Part shown: positions 1-6,774 of the stretch, one piece after another
Layout: the number at the start of each line of letters is the position of its first letter
Position numbering within the stretch: position 1 is the stretch's first letter
Source of the DNA: an uncultured Eubacteriales bacterium
GTDB taxonomy: Bacteria > Bacillota > Clostridia > Oscillospirales > Acutalibacteraceae
Direction of reading: 5' to 3'
Assembly: GCA_900317215.1 (NCBI GenBank)
Contig: ONFW01000014.1
Coordinates: 1 to 8,453, forward strand
DNA: 8,453 nt
Made by a program: the position numbers and the translations under genes
The notes under the pieces: generated by a model
Databases searched by the model: none
Told to the model about the DNA's origin: nothing
Seen by the model: the letters and a program-made list of their open reading frames with translations, nothing else

Positions 1-46
1 AAAAAAGCCCATGAACCGGATGAAAAATCGGGTCATGGGCTTTTTT
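1..46 (-). terminator. Rho-independent terminator of the copper ATPase gene, probably bidirectional
   Basis: The arms AAAAAAGCCCATGA (1-14) and TCATGGGCTTTTTT (33-46) are perfectly complementary. After one mismatch the stem continues with CCGG against TCGG, leaving a short A-rich loop. Read on the minus strand, the hairpin is followed by a run of six T (positions 6 to 1), as expected about 130 bases after the stop codon of the minus-strand ATPase gene. Read on the plus strand it also ends in six T, so it can stop transcripts arriving from outside the left edge. The 130 bases between hairpin and stop codon hold no gene I can support. Confidence 0.85.
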
Positions 47-176
47 CTGCACATGGCAAGGGCTGCGGAAGGACGATATCAGGAGAGTGGATATTTCGGC
101 TTTTGTGACAGCGAAGGCAGCATCTTTTCTGCTGACGCCTCATAAGGCTTTGAGTTCCGAATTGTCCTGATTTCTC

Positions 177-2714
177 TTATTCGATTCCGAGCACCTTGTA
201 ATCCTGTGCTTCTACCGCAGCTGTAAGGGCTTCGTCCTGAACAGGGGCGCTCAGCGTAACAACGGCTGTGCCTGTGCTGTGATCCGCAGAGGCGGACTGA
301 ACGCCTTCGACAGCTTCAAGAGCCTTTTTGACCCGTGCCTCACAATGGGGACACATCATTCCTTCGACCTTAATTGTTTTTTTCATAGCAGATTCCTCCT
401 TGTTGTTATCAGCAGAAACGATGCTTTCAACAGCTTCTGCGCTTACAGGTCTGTTCTTTTTGTAATGTCGTGTGTCATGTGGCTTAAAAAGATTCAGCCG
501 GAGTGCATTCAAGCATACAAATAAGCTTGAAAGCGCCATTGCGGCTGCTCCGTACATCGGATTCATCTCAATTCCGTATAAGCCCATGGCAAGCGGTATA
601 CATAAAGCGTTATAAAAAAACGCCCAGAACAGATTCTGATGAATATTACGGACAGTTGCTCTGCCCAGCCTTATAGCAGCGGCTGCATCCGAAAGGCGGC
701 TTTTCACGACGACGATATCGGCAGCATCTATAGCTATATCCGTTCCTGCGCCGACAGCTATCCCGCAATCCGCAGAGGTGAGAGCCGGAGCATCATTAAT
801 GCCGTCGCCCACCATGGCTGTCTTTCCGAGAGACTTGAGCCTGTTTATAGTCTCAGCCTTTTCGTTTGGAAGGATCCCCGCTGCTACGTGATCCATGCCT
901 GCCTGCCTGCTTATAGCCAGTGCCGTTCTTTTGTTGTCTCCCGTCAGCATCACGGTCTGTATGCCCATTTCCTTCAGTTCGCTTATAGCATGGACTGAAT
1001 CCTCCCTGATAGGGTCTGCAGCGGCAATAATTCCGATGAGCCTGCCGTCATAGGCAAAAAGCAGAGGAGTTTTTCCGTTTTCCGCAAGCTCGTCTGCCTT
1101 CTTTACGGCACTTTCATCTATATATGCCACAGATGAGATGAACCTCAGACTCCCGCCGGTCAGTTCTTTACCGTTGAGATAGCCTCGCAGACCATGACCG
1201 GGCAGTACCTCAAAGCGGGTGACTTCATCCAGCTTAATATCTCCTGAGGCAGAGACGACAGCTCTTGAAAGAGGATGCTCGCTGTTTTTTTCAAGTGAGG
1301 CTGCAAGTCTGAGCAGCTCGTTTTTATCTGTTCCGAAGGGGATAATGTCAGTAACACAGGGCTGTCCCTCGGTCACTGTTCCCGTTTTATCAAGAGCGAT
1401 TATCTGTGTTCTTCCTGCGATCTCCAGAGCCGAGGCGGTTTTATATAGTATCCCGATCTTAGCTCCTGCTCCGCTTCCTGCCATTATAGCTACGGGCGTA
1501 GCAAGCCCGAGGGCGCACGGACAGCTTATCACAAGCACAGATATTCCTCTTGCAATGGCAAAGGAGAATGACTGCCCTGCTATCAGCCAGCCTGCAAGTG
1601 TCAGTAAAGAAAGAATTATGATCGAGGGCACGAATATACTTGAGACCTTGTCTGCAATTCGAGCAATAGGAGCCTTTGTTGCAGCAGCATCAGAGACGGT
1701 TTTTATTATTTGTGCAAGAGTAGTATCCTTCCCGATGCGTGTCGCACGACATTCGATATAACCCTGCTGATTTATCGTTCCTGCCGAAACGGTGTCGCCC
1801 TCGGCTTTATCCGCAGGAATACTTTCTCCGGTAAGAGCAGCTTCATTGACTGCTGTCAAGCCCTTTATTATTATTCCGTCCGTAGGTATCTGTTCTCCGG
1901 GACGTACGGCAAAGATATCTCCTGTTCTGACCTCGTCTATACCGACCTCTGTTTCAACACCGTCCATTATAAGAGTGGCGGTTTTCGGCGCAAGCCTCAT
2001 CAGTCCCTTCAAGGCATCGGTAGTTCGCCCCTTTGAGCTTGCCTCCAGCATTTTACCTATTGTGATGAGTGTAGGTATCATTGCTGCTGATTCAAAGTAC
2101 AGATTCATTCCGTAATGCATCACTGCTTCATGATTTCCCTCGCCGAGAGCAATAGTCATTATAAACAGTTCTGTCAGGGAATATAAAAAGGATGCGCCCG
2201 AGCCTAATGCAACGAGAGTGTCCATGTTTGGCGAGCCGTGTATCAATGAGGAAAAGCCCGAGGTAAAGAATCTTCCGTTTATTATCATCACTGCTGAGGA
2301 AAGAACAAGCTCAAACAGCCCGAGAAAAACAGGATTGTCAAAGACCGGCGGAGCGGGGAACCCCCACATCGTATGTCCCATGGAAAAATACATTAGTATC
2401 AGCAAAACGGGAAGAGAAAAAAGAAGCCTTTTTTTCAGCTTTGGGGTTTCATGATCCTTAAGTGCTTCATCGTCTGCCCAGGAAGGATGAGCTTTGTCTC
2501 CGGGGCTTTCGGTGTTATCCTTTCGCCTTGCGCCGTAGCCTGCTTTTTCAACAGCTTTGATTATATCCCTGTCGGCTGCATTTCCCTCTACTCCCATTGT
2601 ATTGGTCAGCAGGCTTACAGTGCATGAGGTGACTCCGGCTACCTTTGCGACCGCTTTTTCCACTCGAGCGGAGCAGGCTGCACAGCTCATGCCTGTAACA
2701 ACATAGTGTTCCAT
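177..2714 (-). CDS. copA: Cu+-exporting P1B-type ATPase with a CopZ-like chaperone domain fused at the C-terminus
   Basis: This is an inner-membrane pump that uses ATP to expel Cu+ from the cytoplasm. Visible in the 845-residue product are: an N-terminal heavy-metal-associated domain (about 1-65) with CAAC at 11-14; membrane helices from about 97 to 225; the actuator motif TGES at 295-298; the copper-path CPC at 398-400; the phosphorylation site DKTGT at 442-446 (acceptor D442); the P1B-specific HP at 480-481; TGDN at 591-594; GDGIND at 636-641; and the last-helix signatures YN (701-702) and MxxSS (726-730). Together these identify the Cu+ subclass. A typical CopA would end near residue 745. 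Here a linker of about 30 residues leads into a second metal-binding domain, 777-845, with MMCPHC (CxxC 788-791) and the full length of a free CopZ. The start is supported by AAAGGGGG six bases upstream of ATG. Substrate Cu+ rather than Zn2+ is family inference. Confidence 0.95.
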   Translation of the reverse strand: MEHYVVTGMSCAACSARVEKAVAKVAGVTSCTVSLLTNTMGVEGNAADRDIIKAVEKAGYGARRKDNTESPGDKAHPSWADDEALKDHETPKLKKRLLFSLPVLLILMYFSMGHTMWGFPAPPVFDNPVFLGLFELVLSSAVMIINGRFFTSGFSSLIHGSPNMDTLVALGSGASFLYSLTELFIMTIALGEGNHEAVMHYGMNLYFESAAMIPTLITIGKMLEASSKGRTTDALKGLMRLAPKTATLIMDGVETEVGIDEVRTGDIFAVRPGEQIPTDGIIIKGLTAVNEAALTGESIPADKAEGDTVSAGTINQQGYIECRATRIGKDTTLAQIIKTVSDAAATKAPIARIADKVSSIFVPSIIILSLLTLAGWLIAGQSFSFAIARGISVLVISCPCALGLATPVAIMAGSGAGAKIGILYKTASALEIAGRTQIIALDKTGTVTEGQPCVTDIIPFGTDKNELLRLAASLEKNSEHPLSRAVVSASGDIKLDEVTRFEVLPGHGLRGYLNGKELTGGSLRFISSVAYIDESAVKKADELAENGKTPLLFAYDGRLIGIIAAADPIREDSVHAISELKEMGIQTVMLTGDNKRTALAISRQAGMDHVAAGILPNEKAETINRLKSLGKTAMVGDGINDAPALTSADCGIAVGAGTDIAIDAADIVVVKSRLSDAAAAIRLGRATVRNIHQNLFWAFFYNALCIPLAMGLYGIEMNPMYGAAAMALSSLFVCLNALRLNLFKPHDTRHYKKNRPVSAEAVESIVSADNNKEESAMKKTIKVEGMMCPHCEARVKKALEAVEGVQSASADHSTGTAVVTLSAPVQDEALTAAVEAQDYKVLGIE
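384..401 (-). promoter_or_regulatory. Internal ribosome binding site and ATG for a free CopZ-like chaperone
   Basis: Inside the ATPase gene, on the minus strand, AAGGAGGAA (401-393) is followed by an in-frame ATG at 386-384. The core AGGAGG (400-395) is eight bases from the ATG, which is ideal spacing and a better site than the one at the main start. Starting there would give a 69-residue protein (177-386) beginning MKKTIKVEGMMCPHC, the normal length and start of stand-alone CopZ chaperones. In another reading frame a tandem TGA TAA lies at 411-406, just before the Shine-Dalgarno, as in an ordinary intergenic junction. Whether ribosomes use this start is inference. Alternatively it is a relic of a fusion. 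Confidence 0.6.
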
Positions 2715-2732
2715 TCCGATCCCCCTTTATTT

Positions 2733-2817
2733 TTACAGGTGAGTAACTGCGGCAAATGAAGAAAAAACCGCAGATGATTTATGTAAAAAGTTTACCATAT
2801 TCTATACCTTTTGACAA
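2733..2817 (-). promoter_or_regulatory. Candidate promoter and leader dyads of the copper ATPase gene
   Basis: On the minus strand TTGTCA (2817-2812) stands 17 bases before TAAACT (2794-2789), a plausible but imperfect sigma-A promoter. The -10 lies inside a dyad GTAAA-N3-TTTAC (2783-2795). The leader then contains CTGCGG/CCGCAG arms (2747-2752 and 2768-2773) and a TTAC-N6-GTAA dyad (2733-2746). These could be operator or leader structure. I find no exact CopY box (TACAnnTGTA) and no G/C-rich CsoR-type operator, so the copper regulator cannot be named. Confidence 0.35.
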
Positions 2818-2936
2818 CAGATATTTCCTGTATTGTCCGTGTGTTTAGCTCTATCTGTTCTCATTGCGGCACTCTTTCTGTCAGGAGCGGTGCTGAAAAA
2901 TAATAAAAAAGTATAGCGGATATTAACATTAGGTAG

Positions 2937-2942
2937 TATAAT
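2937..2942 (+). promoter_or_regulatory. Candidate -10 element for the small P-loop ATPase gene
   Basis: A perfect TATAAT lies 40 bases upstream of the preferred ATG of the plus-strand P-loop gene. No recognisable -35 hexamer sits 16-18 bases upstream, and there is no TGn extension, so this is a weak assignment. The TTGACA at 2811-2816 is too far away to pair with it. The remaining stretch 2818-2930 shows nothing I can interpret. Confidence 0.35.
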
Positions 2943-2982
2943 AATTGTCCCGGTAAAAAAAATAATCGAACGGAGAATGAAA

Positions 2983-3444
2983 ATGTGGAGAATCATGGAA
3001 AAAACAGGACTGTATACAGACGAGGAGATTCGCAGTATTATTGAGGAACCTACGCACAGGATAATAATGCTGTCGGGTCCGACAGAAAGCGGTAAAACAA
3101 AGCTAATAAGATCGCTGAAATCAGAAGAGAAGCTGATAATAAGCTGCGAGTCCTTTGAGCAGGCTGCAATGGATATGATAAGGTCGGATAATGATACTTT
3201 TATTGAGGCGATGATGTCGGCTTTTTTCTTTTGTCCTCTGCTGTGCATTGAGGATGCGGATATCGTTCTTTCAGGCAGAAGTATACTGCAGCGCCGTATT
3301 ACAGACTTCCTGCTTGAATACGTCAGGGAGCATACCGCAGTTTTTACAGGGGTGTCCTTAAATAAGCGCCTGTACGTAATAAGAGAGGGAGTGGAAAGGG
3401 ACAAGCTCCTTATCATTGAGCATTCGGATGAGCAGCCTGTCTGA
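2983..3444 (+). CDS. Small DnaA/Hda-like P-loop ATPase core, stand-alone
   Basis: A 153-residue protein from the ATG at 2983, which has GGAGA six bases upstream. An in-frame ATG at 2977 adds two residues but has no usable spacing. Walker A GPTESGKT is at residues 32-39, and a Walker B-like LLCIEDAD at 86-92 ends a hydrophobic strand. Between them ISCESFEQA resembles the stretch in DnaA that reads roughly YxSAEEF. After them, TAVFTGVSLNKRL resembles the sensor-1 strand LTSDRPP. The order and spacing fit the DnaA/Hda ATPase core. There is no DnaA N-terminal domain, no lid region and no C-terminal helix-turn-helix, so it should not bind DnaA boxes. No transmembrane segment is seen. A role in replication control or as an ATPase regulator is possible but not shown. 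The gene is transcribed away from the copper gene, with 149 bases before the next gene. The P-loop is solid; the family assignment is moderate. Confidence 0.7.
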   Translation: MWRIMEKTGLYTDEEIRSIIEEPTHRIIMLSGPTESGKTKLIRSLKSEEKLIISCESFEQAAMDMIRSDNDTFIEAMMSAFFFCPLLCIEDADIVLSGRSILQRRITDFLLEYVREHTAVFTGVSLNKRLYVIREGVERDKLLIIEHSDEQPV

Positions 3445-3516
3445 CAAACAGCGATATGAGCTGCTCTGAGCCGCCTTCAGGCACTTTCTGTAATTCGGCT
3501 GGTTTCAGTTCTCTGA

Positions 3517-3571
3517 AATATCATGAACGATATTGTCACGAAAGGATAAGAGTGCTATAATACAATTATAG
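3517..3571 (+). promoter_or_regulatory. Sigma-A promoter with two overlapping dyads, upstream of the MATE gene
   Basis: TTGTCA (3533-3538) is followed after exactly 17 bases by TATAAT (3556-3561), with TGC (3553-3555) forming an extended -10. Two dyads overlap it. AATATC-N6-GATATT (3517-3534) touches the -35, and CTATAAT-ACA-ATTATAG (3555-3571), with perfect 7-base arms, covers the -10 and the expected start site. Such placement is typical of repressor operators. The transcript leader would be about 25 bases, and AAAGGA (3572-3577) lies 16 bases from the ATG, too far for a good ribosome site. Promoter: strong. Operators: inference. Confidence 0.7.
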
Positions 3572-3593
3572 AAAGGACTGAGACCTGCTTATT

Positions 3594-4958
3594 ATGGATA
3601 TCAAGGACGATAAAAGAATATTTACGCTAAGTGAGGAACAGCCTGTAAAAGCAGTTCTGAAAATGGGAGTGCCCCTTATTGCAGGAATGCTCGTTATGGT
3701 GCTGTATAATTTTGCCGATACTTATTTCATCGGACTGATGAAGGAGGATTATAAGCTTGCGGCAGTCAATCTGGCATATCCTGTAATGATGGTAATGATA
3801 GCGTTGTCAAATATGGTGGGCGCAGGCTCGGCTTCTCTTATCGCACGCAGTCTGGGCGCAGGCTGCAGAGAAAAAGCGGATCATACTCTGACAACCGGAC
3901 TTCTGCTTACTGTTATAAACAGCGTGATAGCAGCGGCGGTAGGACTGGTGCTGCTCCCTCAGATCGTGTACGGTCTTGCTGCAAAGGAGAACACCCTTGA
4001 GTATACCGGTGAATATGTCCGCATCCTCTTTATTGGCAGCATCTTCATAATGGGTAATTATACCCTCGGGCAGCTTCTGAGGAGCGAAGGCTCGGTGAAG
4101 TATTCGATCGCAGGAATGATGACGGGAACGGTGATAAACATTATTCTTGATCCGGTTTTTATTTTTGTGCTTCGTCTTGATGTAAGCGGCGCAGCTATTG
4201 CCACGGTTATAGGCAACGCTGCAGGAGCAGCAATCTCTCTTTTTTTCTATATCAAAAAAAAGACTATACTCCGTCCGTCGATGAAGTATATCATACCCTC
4301 CGGAGAAATAATGAGGGAGATATTCTGGGTGGGAGTTCCCGCTTCTCTCGAGACTCTTTTGACCTCGGCAGCGTTTATAATTAACAATAATTTGGCCGTA
4401 GCCTACGGAGAGCTCACCGTTGCGGCTACAGGTATAGCGCAGAAGCTGCTTTCTCTTGGCAGCTATATTTATCAGGGCTTTGCTTCGGGCGTTCAGCCGA
4501 TAATGGGTTATAACTACGGAGCCGGTAATTTCGGCCGTATGCTCAAGGTGCTCAGAGCAGGTGTTCTCACCGTCAGTATTACCGAGCTTTCCGTCATGCT
4601 GATATATGGTTTACTCGCTCCGCAGCTCACAGGCTTGTTCACCGATTCTCCAGAGGTGATCGCAACGGGTGCGCTTGTTCTCAGGACTCTTATGCTGATT
4701 CTCCCGTTTGTCGGGGCCACCTCTATGAGCAGAATGTCATTTCAGGCAATGGGAAAGCCTCAGTTTGCCTTCGGGATAACTCTTGTAAGACAGCTTATTC
4801 TTTATGTCCCTTTACTGCTCCTGCTTAACCGGCTTTTCGGATTCGGCGGTCTTTTGGCTGCTCAACCTGTTACAGAGGCGATAATGATGGCTGTTTCGGT
4901 ATATCTTCTCCGCAGGATCATAGCTTCCGAGGCGAAAAAAGAAAAACACATTCAATAA
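3594..4958 (+). CDS. MATE-family multidrug/metabolite efflux pump
   Basis: A polytopic inner-membrane antiporter that expels cationic drugs, dyes or metabolites using a Na+ or H+ gradient. At 454 residues it has the normal family length, with about twelve hydrophobic segments in two similar halves. Recognisable family signatures are an N-terminal approach LSEEQPVKAVLKMGVPLIAG (12-31), LYNFADTYFIG (37-47), GAGSASLIARSLGAG (76-90), INIILDPVFIF (181-191) and GVQPIMGYNYGAG (299-311). These match the NorM/DinF/MepA group, but not to a point where a substrate can be named. The lysine-rich tail is cytoplasmic. The start was chosen because the next Met lies within the first helix region. The Shine-Dalgarno is poor, which may mean modest translation. 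The gene has its own promoter and is followed after 86 bases by the ADP-ribosylglycohydrolase gene without a terminator between them. Confidence 0.92.
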   Translation: MDIKDDKRIFTLSEEQPVKAVLKMGVPLIAGMLVMVLYNFADTYFIGLMKEDYKLAAVNLAYPVMMVMIALSNMVGAGSASLIARSLGAGCREKADHTLTTGLLLTVINSVIAAAVGLVLLPQIVYGLAAKENTLEYTGEYVRILFIGSIFIMGNYTLGQLLRSEGSVKYSIAGMMTGTVINIILDPVFIFVLRLDVSGAAIATVIGNAAGAAISLFFYIKKKTILRPSMKYIIPSGEIMREIFWVGVPASLETLLTSAAFIINNNLAVAYGELTVAATGIAQKLLSLGSYIYQGFASGVQPIMGYNYGAGNFGRMLKVLRAGVLTVSITELSVMLIYGLLAPQLTGLFTDSPEVIATGALVLRTLMLILPFVGATSMSRMSFQAMGKPQFAFGITLVRQLILYVPLLLLLNRLFGFGGLLAAQPVTEAIMMAVSVYLLRRIIASEAKKEKHIQ

Positions 4959-5027
4959 CTCAAAGTCGGTTCTGCGTAAGGATCGAGCGTCTGTGCCGCA
5001 GTGCAGGAAAAGCAGCATTATGCCGCA

Positions 5028-5047
5028 AAGGAGGATAAAGCGTTATG
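5028..5047 (+). promoter_or_regulatory. Strong ribosome binding site of the ADP-ribosylglycohydrolase/macrodomain gene
   Basis: AAGGAGG (5028-5034) stands ten bases before the ATG at 5045. The bases leading into the start, AAAGCGTTATG (5037-5047), recur identically at the internal macrodomain start (6204-6214). The 86-base gap after the MATE stop has a weak CTGCG/CGCAG pairing (4972-4976, 4997-5001) but no T-run, so read-through from the MATE promoter is expected. Confidence 0.75.
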
Positions 5048-6733
5048 GAAATTAAAGAAAGGCTTGACAGAGTAAAGGGCTGTCTTGTCGGAGGTGCTGC
5101 CGGTGATGCCCTCGGCTATGCAGTGGAATTTGACGATGAAAAAAGAATCCTTTTACGTTACGGAGAAAAGGGCATCATAGAATATGAACGGGACGCCGCT
5201 CAGGGTAAGGCTGTTATTTCAGATGATACACAAATGACGCTGTTCACTGCAAACGGACTGATCTTCGGTAAAACAAGGGAGGCTTTGAGCGGTGAAGAGA
5301 GCTGCATGAGGGAATATGCTGCAAGGGCTTATCAGGACTGGCTTGTAACTCAGGAGCTCAGCTTTGAGGAGAGCAGGGAGAGGGCAGAGATGCTAAGGAA
5401 TAGTTCTGTATCATGGCTTATGGAGATTCCTGAGCTTTACAGGCGCAGAGCTCCCGGCAATACCTGTTTGCAGGCTCTTCGCAGCCGTAGAGGTATAAAC
5501 AGAAGTGTAAAAGACTGCATCAGAGAGCCGATAAACAACAGCAAGGGCTGCGGCGGAATAATGAGGATAGCTCCTGTTGCTCTTATCAGAAGCACCGGAA
5601 ATATTGAGAGTGTCGATATGGAGGCAGCGCAGATAGCAGCTATAACACACGGACACTCCCTTGGTTATATGCCTGCGGCGGTGCTTGCTCATATCATTGA
5701 GCGGATAGTATTCCCTGAAAAAGAAATGCCGCTTGAAGAAATAGTTATCGAAGCAATGAGGACTGTCGAAGCTCTCTTTGAGGGTGATAAGCATATCACA
5801 GAGCTTTCGCAGCTTGTCGGGCTTGCCGTTGAGCTTTCCGGTAACAATGTTGCGGATATAGACAATATACACCGTCTTGGCGAGGGCTGGGTGGCTGAGG
5901 AGACCTTAGCAATAGCCGTCTACTGCTCGCTGCGTTATCAGAAGGATTTTTCAGCAGGCATCACAGCAGCGGTAAATCACAGGGGAGACAGTGATTCTAC
6001 CGGAGCAGTTACGGGTAATATCCTTGGCGCTCTGCTTGGATATGACGCTATAGCTCAGAAATGGAAAAGCGGACTTGAACTTCTTGATGTTATTCTTGAG
6101 ATATCCTGTGATATTTGCAAATGCGGGAGCTTATCCCGTGATGACGCTTATGCGGACAGTGAATGGAAAAAGAAATATATTGACAAAAAACGAGGAAGGG
6201 ATGAAAGCGTTATGTCTCGGAAAACAGAATTTATCGCCGTCTATGGGGATATAACAAAGGATCATGGTGTGGAGGCTATCGTCAATGCGGCTAACACGAG
6301 TCTTCTTGGCGGAGGCGGCGTTGACGGAGCAATACACCAGGCTGCAGGCAGAGAGCTTCTTGAGGAGTGCCGCACTCTTGGTGGCTGCAGGACAGGTCAG
6401 GCAAAAATTACCGGAGCTTATAAGCTTCCGTGCAGATATGTTATTCACACTCCCGGTCCGATATGGAGCGGGGGCGGAAACGGAGAACCGGAGCTCCTTG
6501 CCTCGTGCTACAGGTCTTGCCTCAGGCTTGCAGTTGAAAACGGTATAAGGACGATAGCCTTTCCGTCTATCTCCACGGGCGTTTACAGCTTTCCTCTTGA
6601 TGAAGCTGCTGAAATTGCCGTGAGAACAGCAAGGGAATTTGTTGCCGAAAATCCCGGAAGGATAGATGTTATAAAATGGGTGCTTTTCGGTGAAAGGGCT
6701 CTCAATGCATATAAGAGGGAAATCGAAAAATGA
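5045..6733 (+). CDS. Bifunctional ADP-ribose eraser: ADP-ribosylglycohydrolase fused to a MacroD-type macrodomain
   Basis: A cytoplasmic 562-residue enzyme expected to remove ADP-ribose from proteins or metabolites by two mechanisms. Residues 1 to about 380 form an ADP-ribosylglycohydrolase (DraG/ARH) domain: GDALG 20-24, the metal-binding SDDT 59-62, NSKGCGGIMRIAP 165-177, THGHSLG 201-207 and GDSDSTGA 314-321 are all present, so the di-magnesium site looks intact. Residues 390-562 form a MacroD-type macrodomain: GDIT 401-404, NAAN 414-417, GGGGVDGAIH 422-431 and ISTGVYSFP 509-517, with the catalytic Asn/Asp positions kept. MacroD enzymes remove ADP-ribose from acidic side chains and deacetylate O-acetyl-ADP-ribose; DraG/ARH enzymes act on arginine or serine N/O-glycosides. 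Each half has the length of a stand-alone enzyme, and the junction has a short charged linker. No ADP-ribosyltransferase is in the window. Likely co-transcribed with the MATE gene. Confidence 0.93.
   Translation: MEIKERLDRVKGCLVGGAAGDALGYAVEFDDEKRILLRYGEKGIIEYERDAAQGKAVISDDTQMTLFTANGLIFGKTREALSGEESCMREYAARAYQDWLVTQELSFEESRERAEMLRNSSVSWLMEIPELYRRRAPGNTCLQALRSRRGINRSVKDCIREPINNSKGCGGIMRIAPVALIRSTGNIESVDMEAAQIAAITHGHSLGYMPAAVLAHIIERIVFPEKEMPLEEIVIEAMRTVEALFEGDKHITELSQLVGLAVELSGNNVADIDNIHRLGEGWVAEETLAIAVYCSLRYQKDFSAGITAAVNHRGDSDSTGAVTGNILGALLGYDAIAQKWKSGLELLDVILEISCDICKCGSLSRDDAYADSEWKKKYIDKKRGRDESVMSRKTEFIAVYGDITKDHGVEAIVNAANTSLLGGGGVDGAIHQAAGRELLEECRTLGGCRTGQAKITGAYKLPCRYVIHTPGPIWSGGGNGEPELLASCYRSCLRLAVENGIRTIAFPSISTGVYSFPLDEAAEIAVRTAREFVAENPGRIDVIKWVLFGERALNAYKREIEK
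6193..6214 (+). promoter_or_regulatory. Possible internal start for a free macrodomain
   Basis: AGGAAGGG (6193-6200) lies eleven bases before an in-frame ATG (6212-6214) that falls exactly where stand-alone macrodomains begin; the product would be 173 residues (6212-6733). The last eleven bases AAAGCGTTATG equal those of the gene's own start at 5037-5047. In another frame a TGA (6202-6204) sits seven bases before this ATG. A single extra base in the A6 tract at 6185-6190 would end the glycohydrolase there and leave a normal two-gene junction. The Shine-Dalgarno is weaker and a little distant compared with the copper gene's internal site. Use in vivo is inference. Confidence 0.45.
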
Positions 6734-6774
6734 TCTTCCGCTCCGGCGGTGGTTAAATACTCAATGATACAGAA

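Noticed and set aside
33..143. A 36-codon minus-strand frame with Cys residues (CCLRCH) downstream of the copper pump, tempting as a metal-binding peptide
   Set aside because: No usable Shine-Dalgarno precedes its ATG, and its stop lies inside the terminator stem. It is most likely chance.
1219..1761. A 180-codon plus-strand frame opposite the copper pump
   Set aside because: It lies antisense to the highly conserved ATPase core (the CPC and DKTGT region); its composition is low-complexity Ser/Ala and it has no ribosome site.
2811..2839. TTGACA at 2811 as a plus-strand -35 for the P-loop gene
   Set aside because: No acceptable -10 lies 16-18 bases downstream, and the gene starts 170 bases away. 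The same bases fit better as a minus-strand TTGTCA.
2802..3416. A 204-codon open frame on the minus strand, opposite the P-loop gene
   Set aside because: It is rich in Ser and Ile with no domain pattern and lies antisense to a frame with clear Walker motifs and a Shine-Dalgarno. It is a shadow of that gene.
6184..6191. A6-C tract at the glycohydrolase/macrodomain junction as a programmed -1 frameshift site
   Set aside because: The heptamer is out of register with the reading frame for a standard slippery site, and the gene is already open through it.
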